NCBI GenBank assembly: GCA_038061695.1
Contig: JBBTYT010000006.1
Location: 1 to 56,340, forward strand
Source of the DNA: M10-OD1-4 sp038061695
Lineage (GTDB): Bacteria > Patescibacteriota > Minisyncoccia > GWC2-36-17 > M10-OD1-4
Length of the DNA: 56,340 nt
Direction of reading: 5' to 3'
Shown piece after piece: positions 17,601-26,999 of this stretch. Made by a program: the position numbers and the translations under genes. The notes below the pieces were generated by a model. It was not told where the DNA came from and searched no databases. It was given only the letters and a program-made list of their open reading frames with translations. Positions within the stretch are counted from its first letter, which is position 1, and each line of letters begins with the position of its first letter.

Positions 17601-19859
17601 ATGGAAATGTTAAAAAAGATAATTAAATATTTGCTATTTGCAACGGCTTTAACACCGCTTATTATTTCCGATAGATTTTTATATCCTTTTATTGTGCCAA
17701 GAACAGGGTTCTTTTATTTTATGGTGGAGTTGGCTATTATTTTATTTTTGAGCCTTTTTATATCAGGCAAAATAGGGAATTGGCAGATGCGAGGGAATTA
17801 TCTTTTTTTAGCTTTTTTTCTTTTTTTGGGTGTAAATGTTATTTCGGCATTTTTAGGAGAGTCTTTGCAAGTAAGTTTTTTTTCTTCAATTGAGCGGAGT
17901 TGGGGGGTTTTGATGATAGCTCATCTTTGTCTATTTTTCTTTCTTCTCCGTTCATTTTTTGAGAAAAAAGAATGGATATTGTATTTTAAGTTATCTGTAT
18001 TGGTAAGCGTTGTCGTCTCCATCATCGGTATTTTACAGCGTTTTGGCTCTGATATTGGTATTACAATATTTTTATCCGGAGATAAGCAGATTATTAGCAC
18101 ATTAGGTAATTCTACTTATGTGGCGATATATCTTTTATTTAATATATTCTTTGCTTTATATCTTTTAATGCAAAAAAAAGATGGGAGAGAAAATTGGATT
18201 TTTTTTCTTCCGATATTAATAAATTTCTTCGCTTTTACTTTAACAGGGACAAGAGGAGCTTATTTGGGCTTGATCGCAGGTATTTTTATTTCCGGTATTT
18301 TATATTTATTTTTAGGAGGCGTAAGAAAATATAAGATAGTAATATCAACTACTCTTCTTGTTTTAACTGCACTGCTCTCAATTACATTTATATTTCCGCA
18401 GAGCTTATTTGTGCAGAATGCGCCTATTTTAAATAGATTATCTTCAATATCTTTAACAGGAGGCACAACAGAAACTCGCTTGATAAGCTGGCAAGCTGTA
18501 TTAAGCGGATTCAAAGATAACCCTATACTCGGAGTCGGACCTGAAAATTATAATATTGTTTTTAACAAGTATCTTATTTCAGATTATTATACTTATGCTC
18601 CGACAGAGCCTTACTTTGATAGAGCGCATAATAGCTTTTTAGATGTTTTGGCAACGACCGGTCTTGCAGGTTTTATCGTCTATCTTTCTTTTGTATTTTT
18701 TATATTTTTCTTTTTATGGAAAATGTACAAGGAAGAAAAAATAGATTTAAAGTTCCTGATGCTTTTCACGACGCTTTCTGTGGCGTATTTTGTTCATATA
18801 TTTTTCGTATTTGATGATGTGAATTCATTTATTTTTTTCATTATTTTAATGGCATTTTTGGAGTTTAATAGAAAGAAAAAGCTTATAATAAGCGATGATT
18901 CTTTTGTAAAAGCGGATGACTTTAAAAAGACGATAGCGATGGCATTTATCTTGCTATCTTTATGGGCTGGATATCAATATGATGTAAAGGTTTTGCGATC
19001 TGCAAAGCTGGCAAATGATGCCTTTCTCGCAAATGACTTTAAAGATATGATATTATCTTATGATAGGGCTATTGATGTTGATTCAACACCAAAAAAAGAT
19101 ATTATTTTTTCATATGTGGACTCTTTGTATAATCTTTCTTTAAAGTATGATGAAATATCAAAAAACAAAGATAATGATAAGATTTTTAAAGATGCTTTAA
19201 TAAGTGCAAGAGATGCTTTAGATAAGGAGATTAATATAAATCCAAATGATGCGCTTATTTATCTTAAATATTCACTGATAAATAACGCTTTTTATATAGC
19301 TTATGATGATGAAAAATATATTAATGAAGCAATTTCTGCTATGTATAGAGCAATCTCTTTAAGTAAGGAAAGACCGCAGTATTATCATATACTTTCAGAT
19401 ATTTACATACTTTCCAATCAGGTAGATAAGGCTGTTGAGAGTTCTGAATTTGCTTTAAATATGAATAAGAATTATAATGCCTCTTATTTTTATTTAGCAA
19501 AGGCTTATGCTTTAAGGGGTCAACTTGATGAAGCATTTAATAATATAAAAAAAGCGATTGAAATGGATTATGAGCCAGATGAAAATACAATTTTATTTTT
19601 AGCAAAGGAGTTTGCAAATAAAAAAGAGTTAGAAAAGGCAATAGAGATGTATAATATTGTCTTGAAATTTAATCCAAAATCATCGCAAGCATTTGTTAAA
19701 TTAACTATTTTATATATTGAAATGTCGGATAAGAAAAATGCTATTGAGTCGGCTAAGAAGGCTGCCGAAGTAAATCCAGAATTAAAGAATGACGCATCTT
19801 ATATAATCTCTCAGATAGAGAGCGGTAATATGAAGGCGTTATTAAATAAGTTAAAATGA
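17601..19859 (+). CDS. O-antigen ligase-like (Wzy_C) membrane protein with C-terminal TPRs, paralogue 2
   Basis: It has the same architecture as the gene at 14657: a polytopic N-terminal half with GTRGAYLGLIAGIF and the loop motif DRAHNSFLDVLATTGLAGFIVYL, then about 300 residues of TPR repeats (for example PQYYHILSDIYILSNQVDKA, NASYFYLAKAYALRGQLDEA). An upstream in-frame TTG at 17580 exists. ATG 17601 is preferred because it matches the paralogue starts and follows a -10 box. It overlaps paralogue 3 by 4 bases, so the two are translationally coupled. Confidence 0.83.
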   Translation: MEMLKKIIKYLLFATALTPLIISDRFLYPFIVPRTGFFYFMVELAIILFLSLFISGKIGNWQMRGNYLFLAFFLFLGVNVISAFLGESLQVSFFSSIERSWGVLMIAHLCLFFFLLRSFFEKKEWILYFKLSVLVSVVVSIIGILQRFGSDIGITIFLSGDKQIISTLGNSTYVAIYLLFNIFFALYLLMQKKDGRENWIFFLPILINFFAFTLTGTRGAYLGLIAGIFISGILYLFLGGVRKYKIVISTTLLVLTALLSITFIFPQSLFVQNAPILNRLSSISLTGGTTETRLISWQAVLSGFKDNPILGVGPENYNIVFNKYLISDYYTYAPTEPYFDRAHNSFLDVLATTGLAGFIVYLSFVFFIFFFLWKMYKEEKIDLKFLMLFTTLSVAYFVHIFFVFDDVNSFIFFIILMAFLEFNRKKKLIISDDSFVKADDFKKTIAMAFILLSLWAGYQYDVKVLRSAKLANDAFLANDFKDMILSYDRAIDVDSTPKKDIIFSYVDSLYNLSLKYDEISKNKDNDKIFKDALISARDALDKEININPNDALIYLKYSLINNAFYIAYDDEKYINEAISAMYRAISLSKERPQYYHILSDIYILSNQVDKAVESSEFALNMNKNYNASYFYLAKAYALRGQLDEAFNNIKKAIEMDYEPDENTILFLAKEFANKKELEKAIEMYNIVLKFNPKSSQAFVKLTILYIEMSDKKNAIESAKKAAEVNPELKNDASYIISQIESGNMKALLNKLK

Positions 19860-21760
19860 GAGAGAGTAGAATTATAAATATTATAAAATGGTTAATCGCG
19901 GCATCTTTTTTTACACCGCTTATAGTTTTATCTTCATTTTATTTCCCGCTAATAGTCCCAAAAACACTCATATTTCAAGCTTTAATAGAGTGCACGCTAT
20001 TTTTATACATACTGCTTGTTATTTCAAATAAATCATATTTGCCAAAGTTTGATGCATTGACAAAAAGCGTTCTTTCATTTTTTTGTATTTTCTTTATATC
20101 GGCAATTTTTGGAGAGAATGTTTTTAGATCTTTTTTTGGAACATTTGAAAGGATGCTAGGAATATTTAATTTAGCGCATTTTGTCATACTTTTTTTAATT
20201 GCAAAGTCTATTTTTATAAAAGAGAAAGATTGGATTTTTCTTTTCAGATCATTTGTAGTGGCGGGTTTAGCTGTTGCTTTGTATGGGGTTGGACAGAAAT
20301 TAGGATTTTCTTTTTTATATAATGCCGGGACAAATAGGATAGATTCAACAATAGGTAATGCGGCATTTCTTGCCTCTTATATGATATTTAATATATTTTT
20401 TTCTATATTCTTAATCGTAAAGGATAAAAGAGATTTTAAGTTTTTTTACATTATATCTTTGTTTTTGTCTTTTATCGTTCTTTATCTCAGCGCAACAAGA
20501 GGCGCGATATTAGGTCTATTTTTAGCATTTTTATTTTTATTGGTGGCAATGCTTGTAAAAAACAGGAATAATCTTGGTAATTTTTTTAATTTGGCTAAGA
20601 ATAGAGGTTTTGCATTAGCGCTTGGAGGACTCGCTTTATTTATAATACTTTTTTTCTTAAGTCCGAGCGACTTTTTAGAACCTATCAAAAGAATAAATTC
20701 AATCTCTTTATCTGATGCGACTACAAAGACAAGAATATTATCTGCTGGAGTTAGCTTTGATGGTATGAAGGAACATCCAATCTTTGGATGGGGAATGGAA
20801 AATTATAATTTAATTTTTGATAAATATTATGATATTAGGCTTTATCAAATAGAAAATTGGTTTGATCATGCGCATAATATAATTTTTGATACACTTTCTT
20901 CAGCTGGAATCTTAGGACTCTTGAGTTATATATCTATTTTTATAGTGGCTATCATAATGCTTTTAAAATATAAAAAGAAAGATAATGAAAATTTCTTTAT
21001 AAGTTACCTTTTTATAGCTTTGCTTTTAGCTTACTTTTTTCAAAATTTATTTGTTTTTGATTCTTTAGCTACCTATATTTCATTTTTCTTTATTTTAGCA
21101 TTTTTTGTATTTTTAACAGTTGAAAAAAATAAGACTATAAAAAAGCCTGAAACGCCAGTTGTGATTCCTGTTCAAGTGCTGGCTATGCTTTTAGTTATAT
21201 TTGCCATTGTTATTTATAATTTTAATATTAAGCCTGCACTAGCATCTTATTATGGTCTTAAAGCTTTACAAGTTCATCCAAAGCAATCAAACCAAGCTTT
21301 AGCATATTTTAAAAAATCTTTTGATATATCTCTTATGGGAAAGCCTGAGATGCGTGCAAAGATGATCTCGTATGCTGATTTTTTATCGAAAGATAAGGAA
21401 GTTTCAGAGGATCAAAGAAGAAGATTTTTTGATGTAGTAGAAGATGAGTTAATGAAGTCTATTTTAGAGGAACCAAAAAACTTCAGATATTATCTTAATT
21501 TAGCCAATATGGCTATTATAGATGGCGGTAATAATGCATTTTTACAAGAGACGGCTGATTTATTAGAAAAAATATCAGAATTAGCGCCAAATAAACCAAT
21601 TTTATATCTCCAAAGATATCAAATATATATAATGTTAAATAAAAAAGATAAAGCATTAAGAGATCTTAAAAAAGCTATAGAGCTAACAGGTGATGTGAAA
21701 TTAGAGATGTTGCTTGCCTCATATTATAATAAGTTAAATGATAAGAAGTCCGCAAAATAA
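19856..21760 (+). CDS. O-antigen ligase-like (Wzy_C) membrane protein with short TPR tail, paralogue 3
   Basis: The 634-residue protein is the third tandem copy, with ATRGAILGLFLAF and the loop motif FDHAHNIIFDTLSSAGILGLLSY. Its C-terminal helical region is about 120 residues shorter than in paralogue 2 but still TPR-like (ILYLQRYQIYIMLNKKDKALRDLKKAIEL). It starts inside the stop of paralogue 2 (ATGA overlap). Three diverged copies in a row suggest separate glycan acceptors or glycan chains. Confidence 0.82.
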   Translation: MRESRIINIIKWLIAASFFTPLIVLSSFYFPLIVPKTLIFQALIECTLFLYILLVISNKSYLPKFDALTKSVLSFFCIFFISAIFGENVFRSFFGTFERMLGIFNLAHFVILFLIAKSIFIKEKDWIFLFRSFVVAGLAVALYGVGQKLGFSFLYNAGTNRIDSTIGNAAFLASYMIFNIFFSIFLIVKDKRDFKFFYIISLFLSFIVLYLSATRGAILGLFLAFLFLLVAMLVKNRNNLGNFFNLAKNRGFALALGGLALFIILFFLSPSDFLEPIKRINSISLSDATTKTRILSAGVSFDGMKEHPIFGWGMENYNLIFDKYYDIRLYQIENWFDHAHNIIFDTLSSAGILGLLSYISIFIVAIIMLLKYKKKDNENFFISYLFIALLLAYFFQNLFVFDSLATYISFFFILAFFVFLTVEKNKTIKKPETPVVIPVQVLAMLLVIFAIVIYNFNIKPALASYYGLKALQVHPKQSNQALAYFKKSFDISLMGKPEMRAKMISYADFLSKDKEVSEDQRRRFFDVVEDELMKSILEEPKNFRYYLNLANMAIIDGGNNAFLQETADLLEKISELAPNKPILYLQRYQIYIMLNKKDKALRDLKKAIELTGDVKLEMLLASYYNKLNDKKSAK

Positions 21761-21763
21761 TTT

Positions 21764-22186
21764 ATGAAAGAAGAAAAATCATTCGGTCTTATTCCAATAT
21801 TTAAAAAAGACAATGAAACTTTGTTTTTTATTATTCAGCATAATGCTGGTCATTGGGGTTTTCCAAAAGGGCATAAAGAGTTTGGTGAGTCTGATATTGA
21901 ATCAGCAAAAAGAGAATTTAAAGAAGAGAGTGGAATAGAGGATTTTGAAATAATTGACGAGGATATATATTTTGAAGAACGATATATAATAAAGAGAGGA
22001 TATGAGGATATGGAAAAAATAGTTAAATATTATATAGGGGTAGTTAAAAATCAAGATGTGCATATTCAAAAAAGAGAGGTGATGGATTATAAGTGGTTAA
22101 ATTTTGATGATGCAAATAATATTTTAACCTTTAAAGAGGGAAAAGAGTTGTTAAGAAGAGTTTTGGATAGATGTCAACTCTTTTAA
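21764..22186 (+). CDS. Nudix hydrolase
   Basis: The 140-residue protein contains a complete Nudix box: G-HKEFG-E-SDIESAK-REFKEESGI, matching G-x5-E-x7-REUxEExGU. The preceding GHWGFPKG resembles diadenosine tetraphosphate hydrolases of the MutT/ApaH-like group. It probably cleaves a nucleoside diphosphate-linked molecule such as Ap4A. It starts 3 bases after the ligase paralogue 3 and ends before a separate secD promoter. Confidence 0.86.
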   Translation: MKEEKSFGLIPIFKKDNETLFFIIQHNAGHWGFPKGHKEFGESDIESAKREFKEESGIEDFEIIDEDIYFEERYIIKRGYEDMEKIVKYYIGVVKNQDVHIQKREVMDYKWLNFDDANNILTFKEGKELLRRVLDRCQLF

Positions 22187-22196
22187 AGTTTAATCA

Positions 22197-22226
22197 TTGA
22201 CGAATGCGGTCTTTTTAGTATAGAAT
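22197..22226 (+). promoter_or_regulatory. Promoter of secDF
   Basis: TTGACG (22197-22202), an 18-base spacer and TAGAAT (22221-22226). An overlapping alternative -10, TATAGA, has a 16-base spacer. It lies in the only gap between the Nudix gene and secD. Confidence 0.55.
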
Positions 22227-22254
22227 AATAACCAAATTGGTATTGACTTTGAAT

Positions 22255-23700
22255 ATGGGAAATATATATAAAATTTTATTAAAACCATTTGAATATTTCT
22301 GGAATGGTCTTGGGCTTATTTTCAGGTTTTTATTTATGCCGAATGGCGAGAAGCAAAAAGCGGGATATATATTAACTATTGTGATTATCGTATCTTTCTT
22401 CGCTTTTGCATTAGATTTTCCATCATATTGGGATAAGTCAGTGGATTATTTGAATGTGAAATATGCAAAGAATATACCTCATTTTAAGAATATTCCTTTT
22501 TCTTTAGGTCTAGACCTTCAAGGTGGGGCACATCTTGTTTATTTGGCTGATATGTCAGCTGTTGCAAATTCAGATAAGAAGGATTCTTTAGAGGGAATGC
22601 GTGATGTTATAGATAGAAGAGTGAATTTATTTGGAATTTCTGAGCCAATAGTCCAGACTTCCCAATCTTCCGGTGAATATAAGATTATAGTTGAGCTTGC
22701 AGGTGTTAAAGATCTCTCTTCAGCTATAAAAATGATAGGTGATACTCCATTTTTAGAGTTTAAAGAAGAGAGAGCTCAAGCAGAATCAGAGGCTATACTT
22801 AAAGCAAGAGAAGAGGGTAAAAGGCTTTTTGAGGATCCGTATTATATTCCTTCAAATTTAAATGGGAAATATTTGGAAAATTCAGAGCTTACATTTGACC
22901 AGAATACAAATGCTCCAGTTGTAAATATATATTTTAATAATGATGGATCTAAGCTATTTGAGGAACTAACAAAAAAGAATGTTGGAAAGACAGTGGCAAT
23001 ATATCTTGATGGTTCTCCGATATCCGCTCCAAGAGTGAATGAAATTATTTCCGGAGGTAGAGCTGTGATAACAGGTGATTTCACTGTGGAGGAGGCAAAG
23101 CTTCTTGTTGGCAGGATGAAGTCAGGAGCTTTACCAGTGCCTATTAAACTTGTTTCTCAGCAAACAATAGAAGCATCCTTAGGAGAACAGGACTTATCAA
23201 AATCTCTTAAAGCCGGAACATATGCATTTTTATTGGTATGTATATTTATGATTTTATGGTATAGAATTCCAGGCATATTAGCGGTTATATCGCTTGTGAT
23301 GTATTCTGTATTGCTTATTGCTATATTTAAGTTATTACCTGTTACTTTGACACTGTCCGGAATCGCCGGGTTTATCTTATCTATCGGTATGGCAGTTGAT
23401 GCTAATGTTTTAATCTTTGCAAGGATGAAAGAAGAGTTTAAGAGAGGTAAATCATTTTCTCTTGTGATAGATGATTCTTTTAAAAGAGCGTGGCCTTCAA
23501 TCCGAGATTCAAATCTCTCCACATTGATTACATGTGCAATATTATATATATTTACGACAAGCTTAATAAAGGGCTTTGCTTTAACATTAGCTTTGGGGGT
23601 TTTAGTTTCAATGTTTTCAGCCGTCTTTATTACTAGGTTATTACTTAAGATATTTTCAGGATTAAAATTAGAAAGAGGTAAATTTTTATGGTACAAATAA
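22255..23700 (+). CDS. secD: Protein translocase subunit SecD
   Basis: SecD uses the proton motive force to help complete Sec export. The protein has the first membrane segment near residues 40-60 and the motif LGLDLQGGAHLVYLADMS. The periplasmic P1 domain includes RVNLFGISEPIVQ and GDTPFLEFKEE. It ends with five membrane segments carrying LSGIAGFILSIGMAVDANVLIFARMKEE and IRDSNLSTLITCAILY. The frame extends upstream to TTG 22237; ATG 22255 is chosen because it avoids an odd start and fits the promoter. It overlaps secF by 13 bases. Confidence 0.95.
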   Translation: MGNIYKILLKPFEYFWNGLGLIFRFLFMPNGEKQKAGYILTIVIIVSFFAFALDFPSYWDKSVDYLNVKYAKNIPHFKNIPFSLGLDLQGGAHLVYLADMSAVANSDKKDSLEGMRDVIDRRVNLFGISEPIVQTSQSSGEYKIIVELAGVKDLSSAIKMIGDTPFLEFKEERAQAESEAILKAREEGKRLFEDPYYIPSNLNGKYLENSELTFDQNTNAPVVNIYFNNDGSKLFEELTKKNVGKTVAIYLDGSPISAPRVNEIISGGRAVITGDFTVEEAKLLVGRMKSGALPVPIKLVSQQTIEASLGEQDLSKSLKAGTYAFLLVCIFMILWYRIPGILAVISLVMYSVLLIAIFKLLPVTLTLSGIAGFILSIGMAVDANVLIFARMKEEFKRGKSFSLVIDDSFKRAWPSIRDSNLSTLITCAILYIFTTSLIKGFALTLALGVLVSMFSAVFITRLLLKIFSGLKLERGKFLWYK

Positions 23701-24602
23701 CAAAATATAGAAATATTTACTATTATTTATCAGGTGTTTTAGTAGGACTTTCAATCTTATCTTTTTTGGTCTTTGGTTTAAATTTAGGAGTTGATTTTAA
23801 GGGTGGTTCATTGATTTTTGGTGAATTTCAGACGGAAATGCTATCAAAAGAAGAGATTTCAGAATCTCTGGCAAAATATGAACTTGGTGATATTGTTGTT
23901 CAGCCTTCAGGAGAAAGAGGTGTTTTCATAAGAATAAAAGAGGTAAGCGAGGATACACACCAAGAGATTTTAGTAACCTTAAATGAAGTCGCTTTAAAAA
24001 AGAATAAAGATAATAAGTTTCTGCAAAAAAGTTATGAATCTGTGGGTCCTTCCGTGAGTTCAGAGTTAAGTAGTAAGGCTATTAATGCAGTTGCTTTTGT
24101 TTTAATTGCTATCGTGCTTTTCGTAGCTTTTGCATTTAGAAAAGTTTCATATCCGCTATCATCATGGAAATATGGACTTGCAACGTTAGTTGCTTTGTTT
24201 CATGATGTTATTATTCCTGTTGGTGTATTTGCGCTCTTAGGATATTTTTATAATATAGAAATATCAAGCGCATTTATTGCGGCAATATTGACTGTTTTGG
24301 GCTACTCAGTACATGACACAATTATAGTATTTGACAGAGTAAGAGAGAATTTAATGAGAAATGTTGGAAAGGATTTTGAGGAGACAGTTAATATATCTGT
24401 CAATCAGACATTCGTAAGATCTTTAAATACATCATTAACAGTGGTCTTGGTTCTTATATCTATATATCTTTTTGGAGGTGAATCTATAAAGTATTTTGCT
24501 TTGACTCTCATTATAGGTATTGTGGCTGGAACATATTCATCTATATTTGTAGGAAGCAATGTTTTGGTAAGTATGGAGAAGAGATTAAACTTGAAAAAGT
24601 AG
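23688..24602 (+). CDS. secF: Protein translocase subunit SecF
   Basis: The 304-residue protein has six membrane segments, the N-terminal motif GVDFKGGSLIFGEF, a small periplasmic domain, and the signatures AILTVLGYSVHDTIIVFDRVREN and RSLNTSLTVVLVL. It partners SecD, which it overlaps. Length and motifs are normal for the family. Confidence 0.95.
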   Translation: MVQITKYRNIYYYLSGVLVGLSILSFLVFGLNLGVDFKGGSLIFGEFQTEMLSKEEISESLAKYELGDIVVQPSGERGVFIRIKEVSEDTHQEILVTLNEVALKKNKDNKFLQKSYESVGPSVSSELSSKAINAVAFVLIAIVLFVAFAFRKVSYPLSSWKYGLATLVALFHDVIIPVGVFALLGYFYNIEISSAFIAAILTVLGYSVHDTIIVFDRVRENLMRNVGKDFEETVNISVNQTFVRSLNTSLTVVLVLISIYLFGGESIKYFALTLIIGIVAGTYSSIFVGSNVLVSMEKRLNLKK

Positions 24603-24616
24603 AGTTAGTTTTTTGT

Positions 24617-24645
24617 TTGACTAATTTTAATCTTTATGCTAATAT
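24617..24645 (+). promoter_or_regulatory. Promoter of the sigma4/HARE gene
   Basis: TTGACT (24617-24622), a 17-base spacer and TAATAT (24640-24645), with an extended -10 TGC. The start codon is 21 bases downstream, leaving a leader of about 15 bases. Confidence 0.6.
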
Positions 24646-24666
24646 GAAAAATAAGATTTAATATAT

Positions 24667-25725
24667 ATGATTGATAAAGTAAAAAAAATAGATATAATAA
24701 AGATAACAAATGATCTTATTTCATCTCTATCAGATAAACAGAGCGATGTTTTGGTCAAAAGATTTGGTCTTAAAGATGGTAAAAGAAGAACTCTTGAAGA
24801 GATAGGACGTGGTTATAATATTACAAGAGAGAGGGTGAGACAGATAGAAAATGATGCTAAAGCGGCATTCTTAAAGTTGAAAGATATAAAAAAACTCGAT
24901 GCATTTTTCAATGCTTTGGAATATCATATTGAGAATTTCGGAGGATTAAGAATAGAAAATCATCTTCTAAGCACAGACTTAGCAAGATTTTTTCCTAAAG
25001 ATATAGAAGAAAAAGAAGCAGAGTCTTTTATGTATTTTTTATTAAATTCTTCTTCTAGATTTATAAAAACACCGGAAAGTCAGGATTTTTATGGTATTTG
25101 GTCACTTAAAAAATCAATCGTTCAAATTGCTAAGAGTTCCTTAGAGCTATTGGTTAAGAAGCTTGCAAGCTTTGAGAATACAATAACAAGAAAAGAGCTC
25201 TTAAAATGGTTGTCTGATATAGTATCTCAAGATCTGTCAGACGGAGCTTTAGAGTCATATCTGTCAGCGTCAAAAAATATCTCTTCAAATGTTTATGGTG
25301 ATTATGGGTTAAAATATTGGTCAGAAATTTCCACAAAGGGAGTTCGTGATAAAGCTTACTTGGTTTTAAAGAAATATGGCAAACCAATGCATTTTAGATT
25401 TGTTGTTGATGAGATAAATGATAAATTTAAAAATAAAAGAAAAGCGCATCCGCAGACAGTTCACAATGAACTGATAAAAGATGATAAATTTATATTGGTA
25501 GGCAGAGGAACATATGCTTTATCAGATTGGGGTTTTAAATCAGGAACAGTTTCAGATGTTTTAAAAAGAGTCTTACAAGACAATAATGGACCGATGAAAA
25601 AAGAAGATATATTAGGTGCTGTTTTAAAAGAAAGAGATGTAAAGGAAAATACAGTTATGCTAAACTTGCAAAATCGTGATTTTTTTGAGAAAATAAATGA
25701 TGGAAGGTATATCTATAAAGCATAG
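24667..25725 (+). CDS. Sigma-70 region 4 fused to HARE-type winged helices
   Basis: Residues about 15-75 form a sigma region 4 (LSDKQSDVLVKRFGL, RRTLEEIGRGYNITRERVRQIEND). There is no sigma region 2 or 3, so it cannot melt promoters like a normal sigma factor. A middle region of unassigned helices follows. From about residue 224 there are one or two HARE-HTH winged helices (RDKAYLVLKKYGKPMHFRFV, TYALSDWGF), the fold found in the RNA polymerase delta subunit. It could modulate RNA polymerase at -35 regions. It stands 5 bases before the TraG/HerA partner gene. Confidence 0.8.
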   Translation: MIDKVKKIDIIKITNDLISSLSDKQSDVLVKRFGLKDGKRRTLEEIGRGYNITRERVRQIENDAKAAFLKLKDIKKLDAFFNALEYHIENFGGLRIENHLLSTDLARFFPKDIEEKEAESFMYFLLNSSSRFIKTPESQDFYGIWSLKKSIVQIAKSSLELLVKKLASFENTITRKELLKWLSDIVSQDLSDGALESYLSASKNISSNVYGDYGLKYWSEISTKGVRDKAYLVLKKYGKPMHFRFVVDEINDKFKNKRKAHPQTVHNELIKDDKFILVGRGTYALSDWGFKSGTVSDVLKRVLQDNNGPMKKEDILGAVLKERDVKENTVMLNLQNRDFFEKINDGRYIYKA

Positions 25726-25730
25726 TAATT

Positions 25731-26984
25731 ATGGATGTCGGATTTCTAGATTTTGTTAACGCAATGATAAGCTGGGGATGGGTGGCGTTGCCCATCTTTC
25801 TTTTTTTCGTTTGGAAAACATTATGGATGGATTATATTAGACTTAAATATAGACTTAGTATAGAGTGGATAGTTCTTGAGATTAGATTGCCACAAATTGT
25901 AGAAAAAACACCAAAAGTTATGGAATATATATTAGCGGGTCTTTATTCTATAAAATCTGGATCTAATATAATAGAAAAATATATAGATGGCAAGAATCAA
26001 CTTGCAATTTCACTTGAGATCGCAAGCATAAATGGTGCCATTCATTTTTTTATAAGAACTCCAGAGGGATATAAAAAATTAATAACTTCTCAAATTTTAG
26101 CCCAATATCCAGAAGCTGATATATATGAAGTTGATGACTATACATTAAGCTTACCTCAAGATATTCCAAATAAGGAGTATGATATGTGGGGGACAGAGCT
26201 TCTTTTTACAAAGGAGGACGCATATCCAATAAGGACATATAAGAATTTTAAAGAAGAGATTTCTCTAGGCGAAGGATCAAAAGGACAGTTTATAGATCCA
26301 ATTTCTTCAATGATGGAAATTCTATCACAATTAGATAATGGAGAGCAAATGTGGATTCATTATTTGATAAAGCCAGCGGATGATAAATGGCAGAAAAAGG
26401 GTCGTGGTCTTATCAATAGAATACTTGGCAAAGAAAAGAAGAAGTTATCTAATAATGTGATTGAAGAGATTTTTTATTTTTTTCATGATATGGTTTGGGT
26501 TTTATTCGGAAAGGTTCCAGAGAGTAAAATAAAGAAAGATGATTCTCAGGAGAAAGATAAGAGATTAAGTCCAGGCGAGAAAGATACAGTGGAAGCTATA
26601 GAAGAGAGTATATCTAAGCACGGATTTCATACTAATATAAGAATTTTATATATTGCCAGAAGAGAGTTATTTTCAGAACCAAATACTCGGGCAATATGGG
26701 GAACATTTAATCAATTTTCAACATTTAATTTAAATGGATTTAAGAAGAATGATAGAGTTACTCCAGGAGTTGATTATTTTTTTGTTAAAACAAGAGATCA
26801 TTTAAGAAAAAGGAAACTTTACTTAAATGCTAGAAATAAGATTTTTAAAGATAGGGGAATGATTTTAAATATAGAGGAACTTGCCACCGTGTATCATATT
26901 CCATCTGTGATTGTTGAAACGCCTTCATTACCTAAAGTTGAGCATAAAAAGGTTAATCCGCCAAGTAGTTTACCAGTAATTTAA
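25731..26984 (+). CDS. Membrane partner of the TraG/HerA-like ATPase, unknown function
   Basis: One membrane segment near the N-terminus (ISWGWVALPIFLFFVWKTLW) is followed by a large soluble domain of about 380 residues. Motifs include LEIRLPQIVEKTPKVMEYIL, YPEADIYEVDDYT, DPISSMMEILSQL and GEQMWIHYLIKP. It reads like a conserved accessory protein of type IV secretion-related ATPases. It is preceded directly by the sigma4/HARE gene and followed after 15 bases by the ATPase gene. I know this pairing from Patescibacteria genomes but cannot give it a biochemical role. Confidence 0.66.
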   Translation: MDVGFLDFVNAMISWGWVALPIFLFFVWKTLWMDYIRLKYRLSIEWIVLEIRLPQIVEKTPKVMEYILAGLYSIKSGSNIIEKYIDGKNQLAISLEIASINGAIHFFIRTPEGYKKLITSQILAQYPEADIYEVDDYTLSLPQDIPNKEYDMWGTELLFTKEDAYPIRTYKNFKEEISLGEGSKGQFIDPISSMMEILSQLDNGEQMWIHYLIKPADDKWQKKGRGLINRILGKEKKKLSNNVIEEIFYFFHDMVWVLFGKVPESKIKKDDSQEKDKRLSPGEKDTVEAIEESISKHGFHTNIRILYIARRELFSEPNTRAIWGTFNQFSTFNLNGFKKNDRVTPGVDYFFVKTRDHLRKRKLYLNARNKIFKDRGMILNIEELATVYHIPSVIVETPSLPKVEHKKVNPPSSLPVI

Positions 26985-26999
26985 AGTGTATTATAAGAT

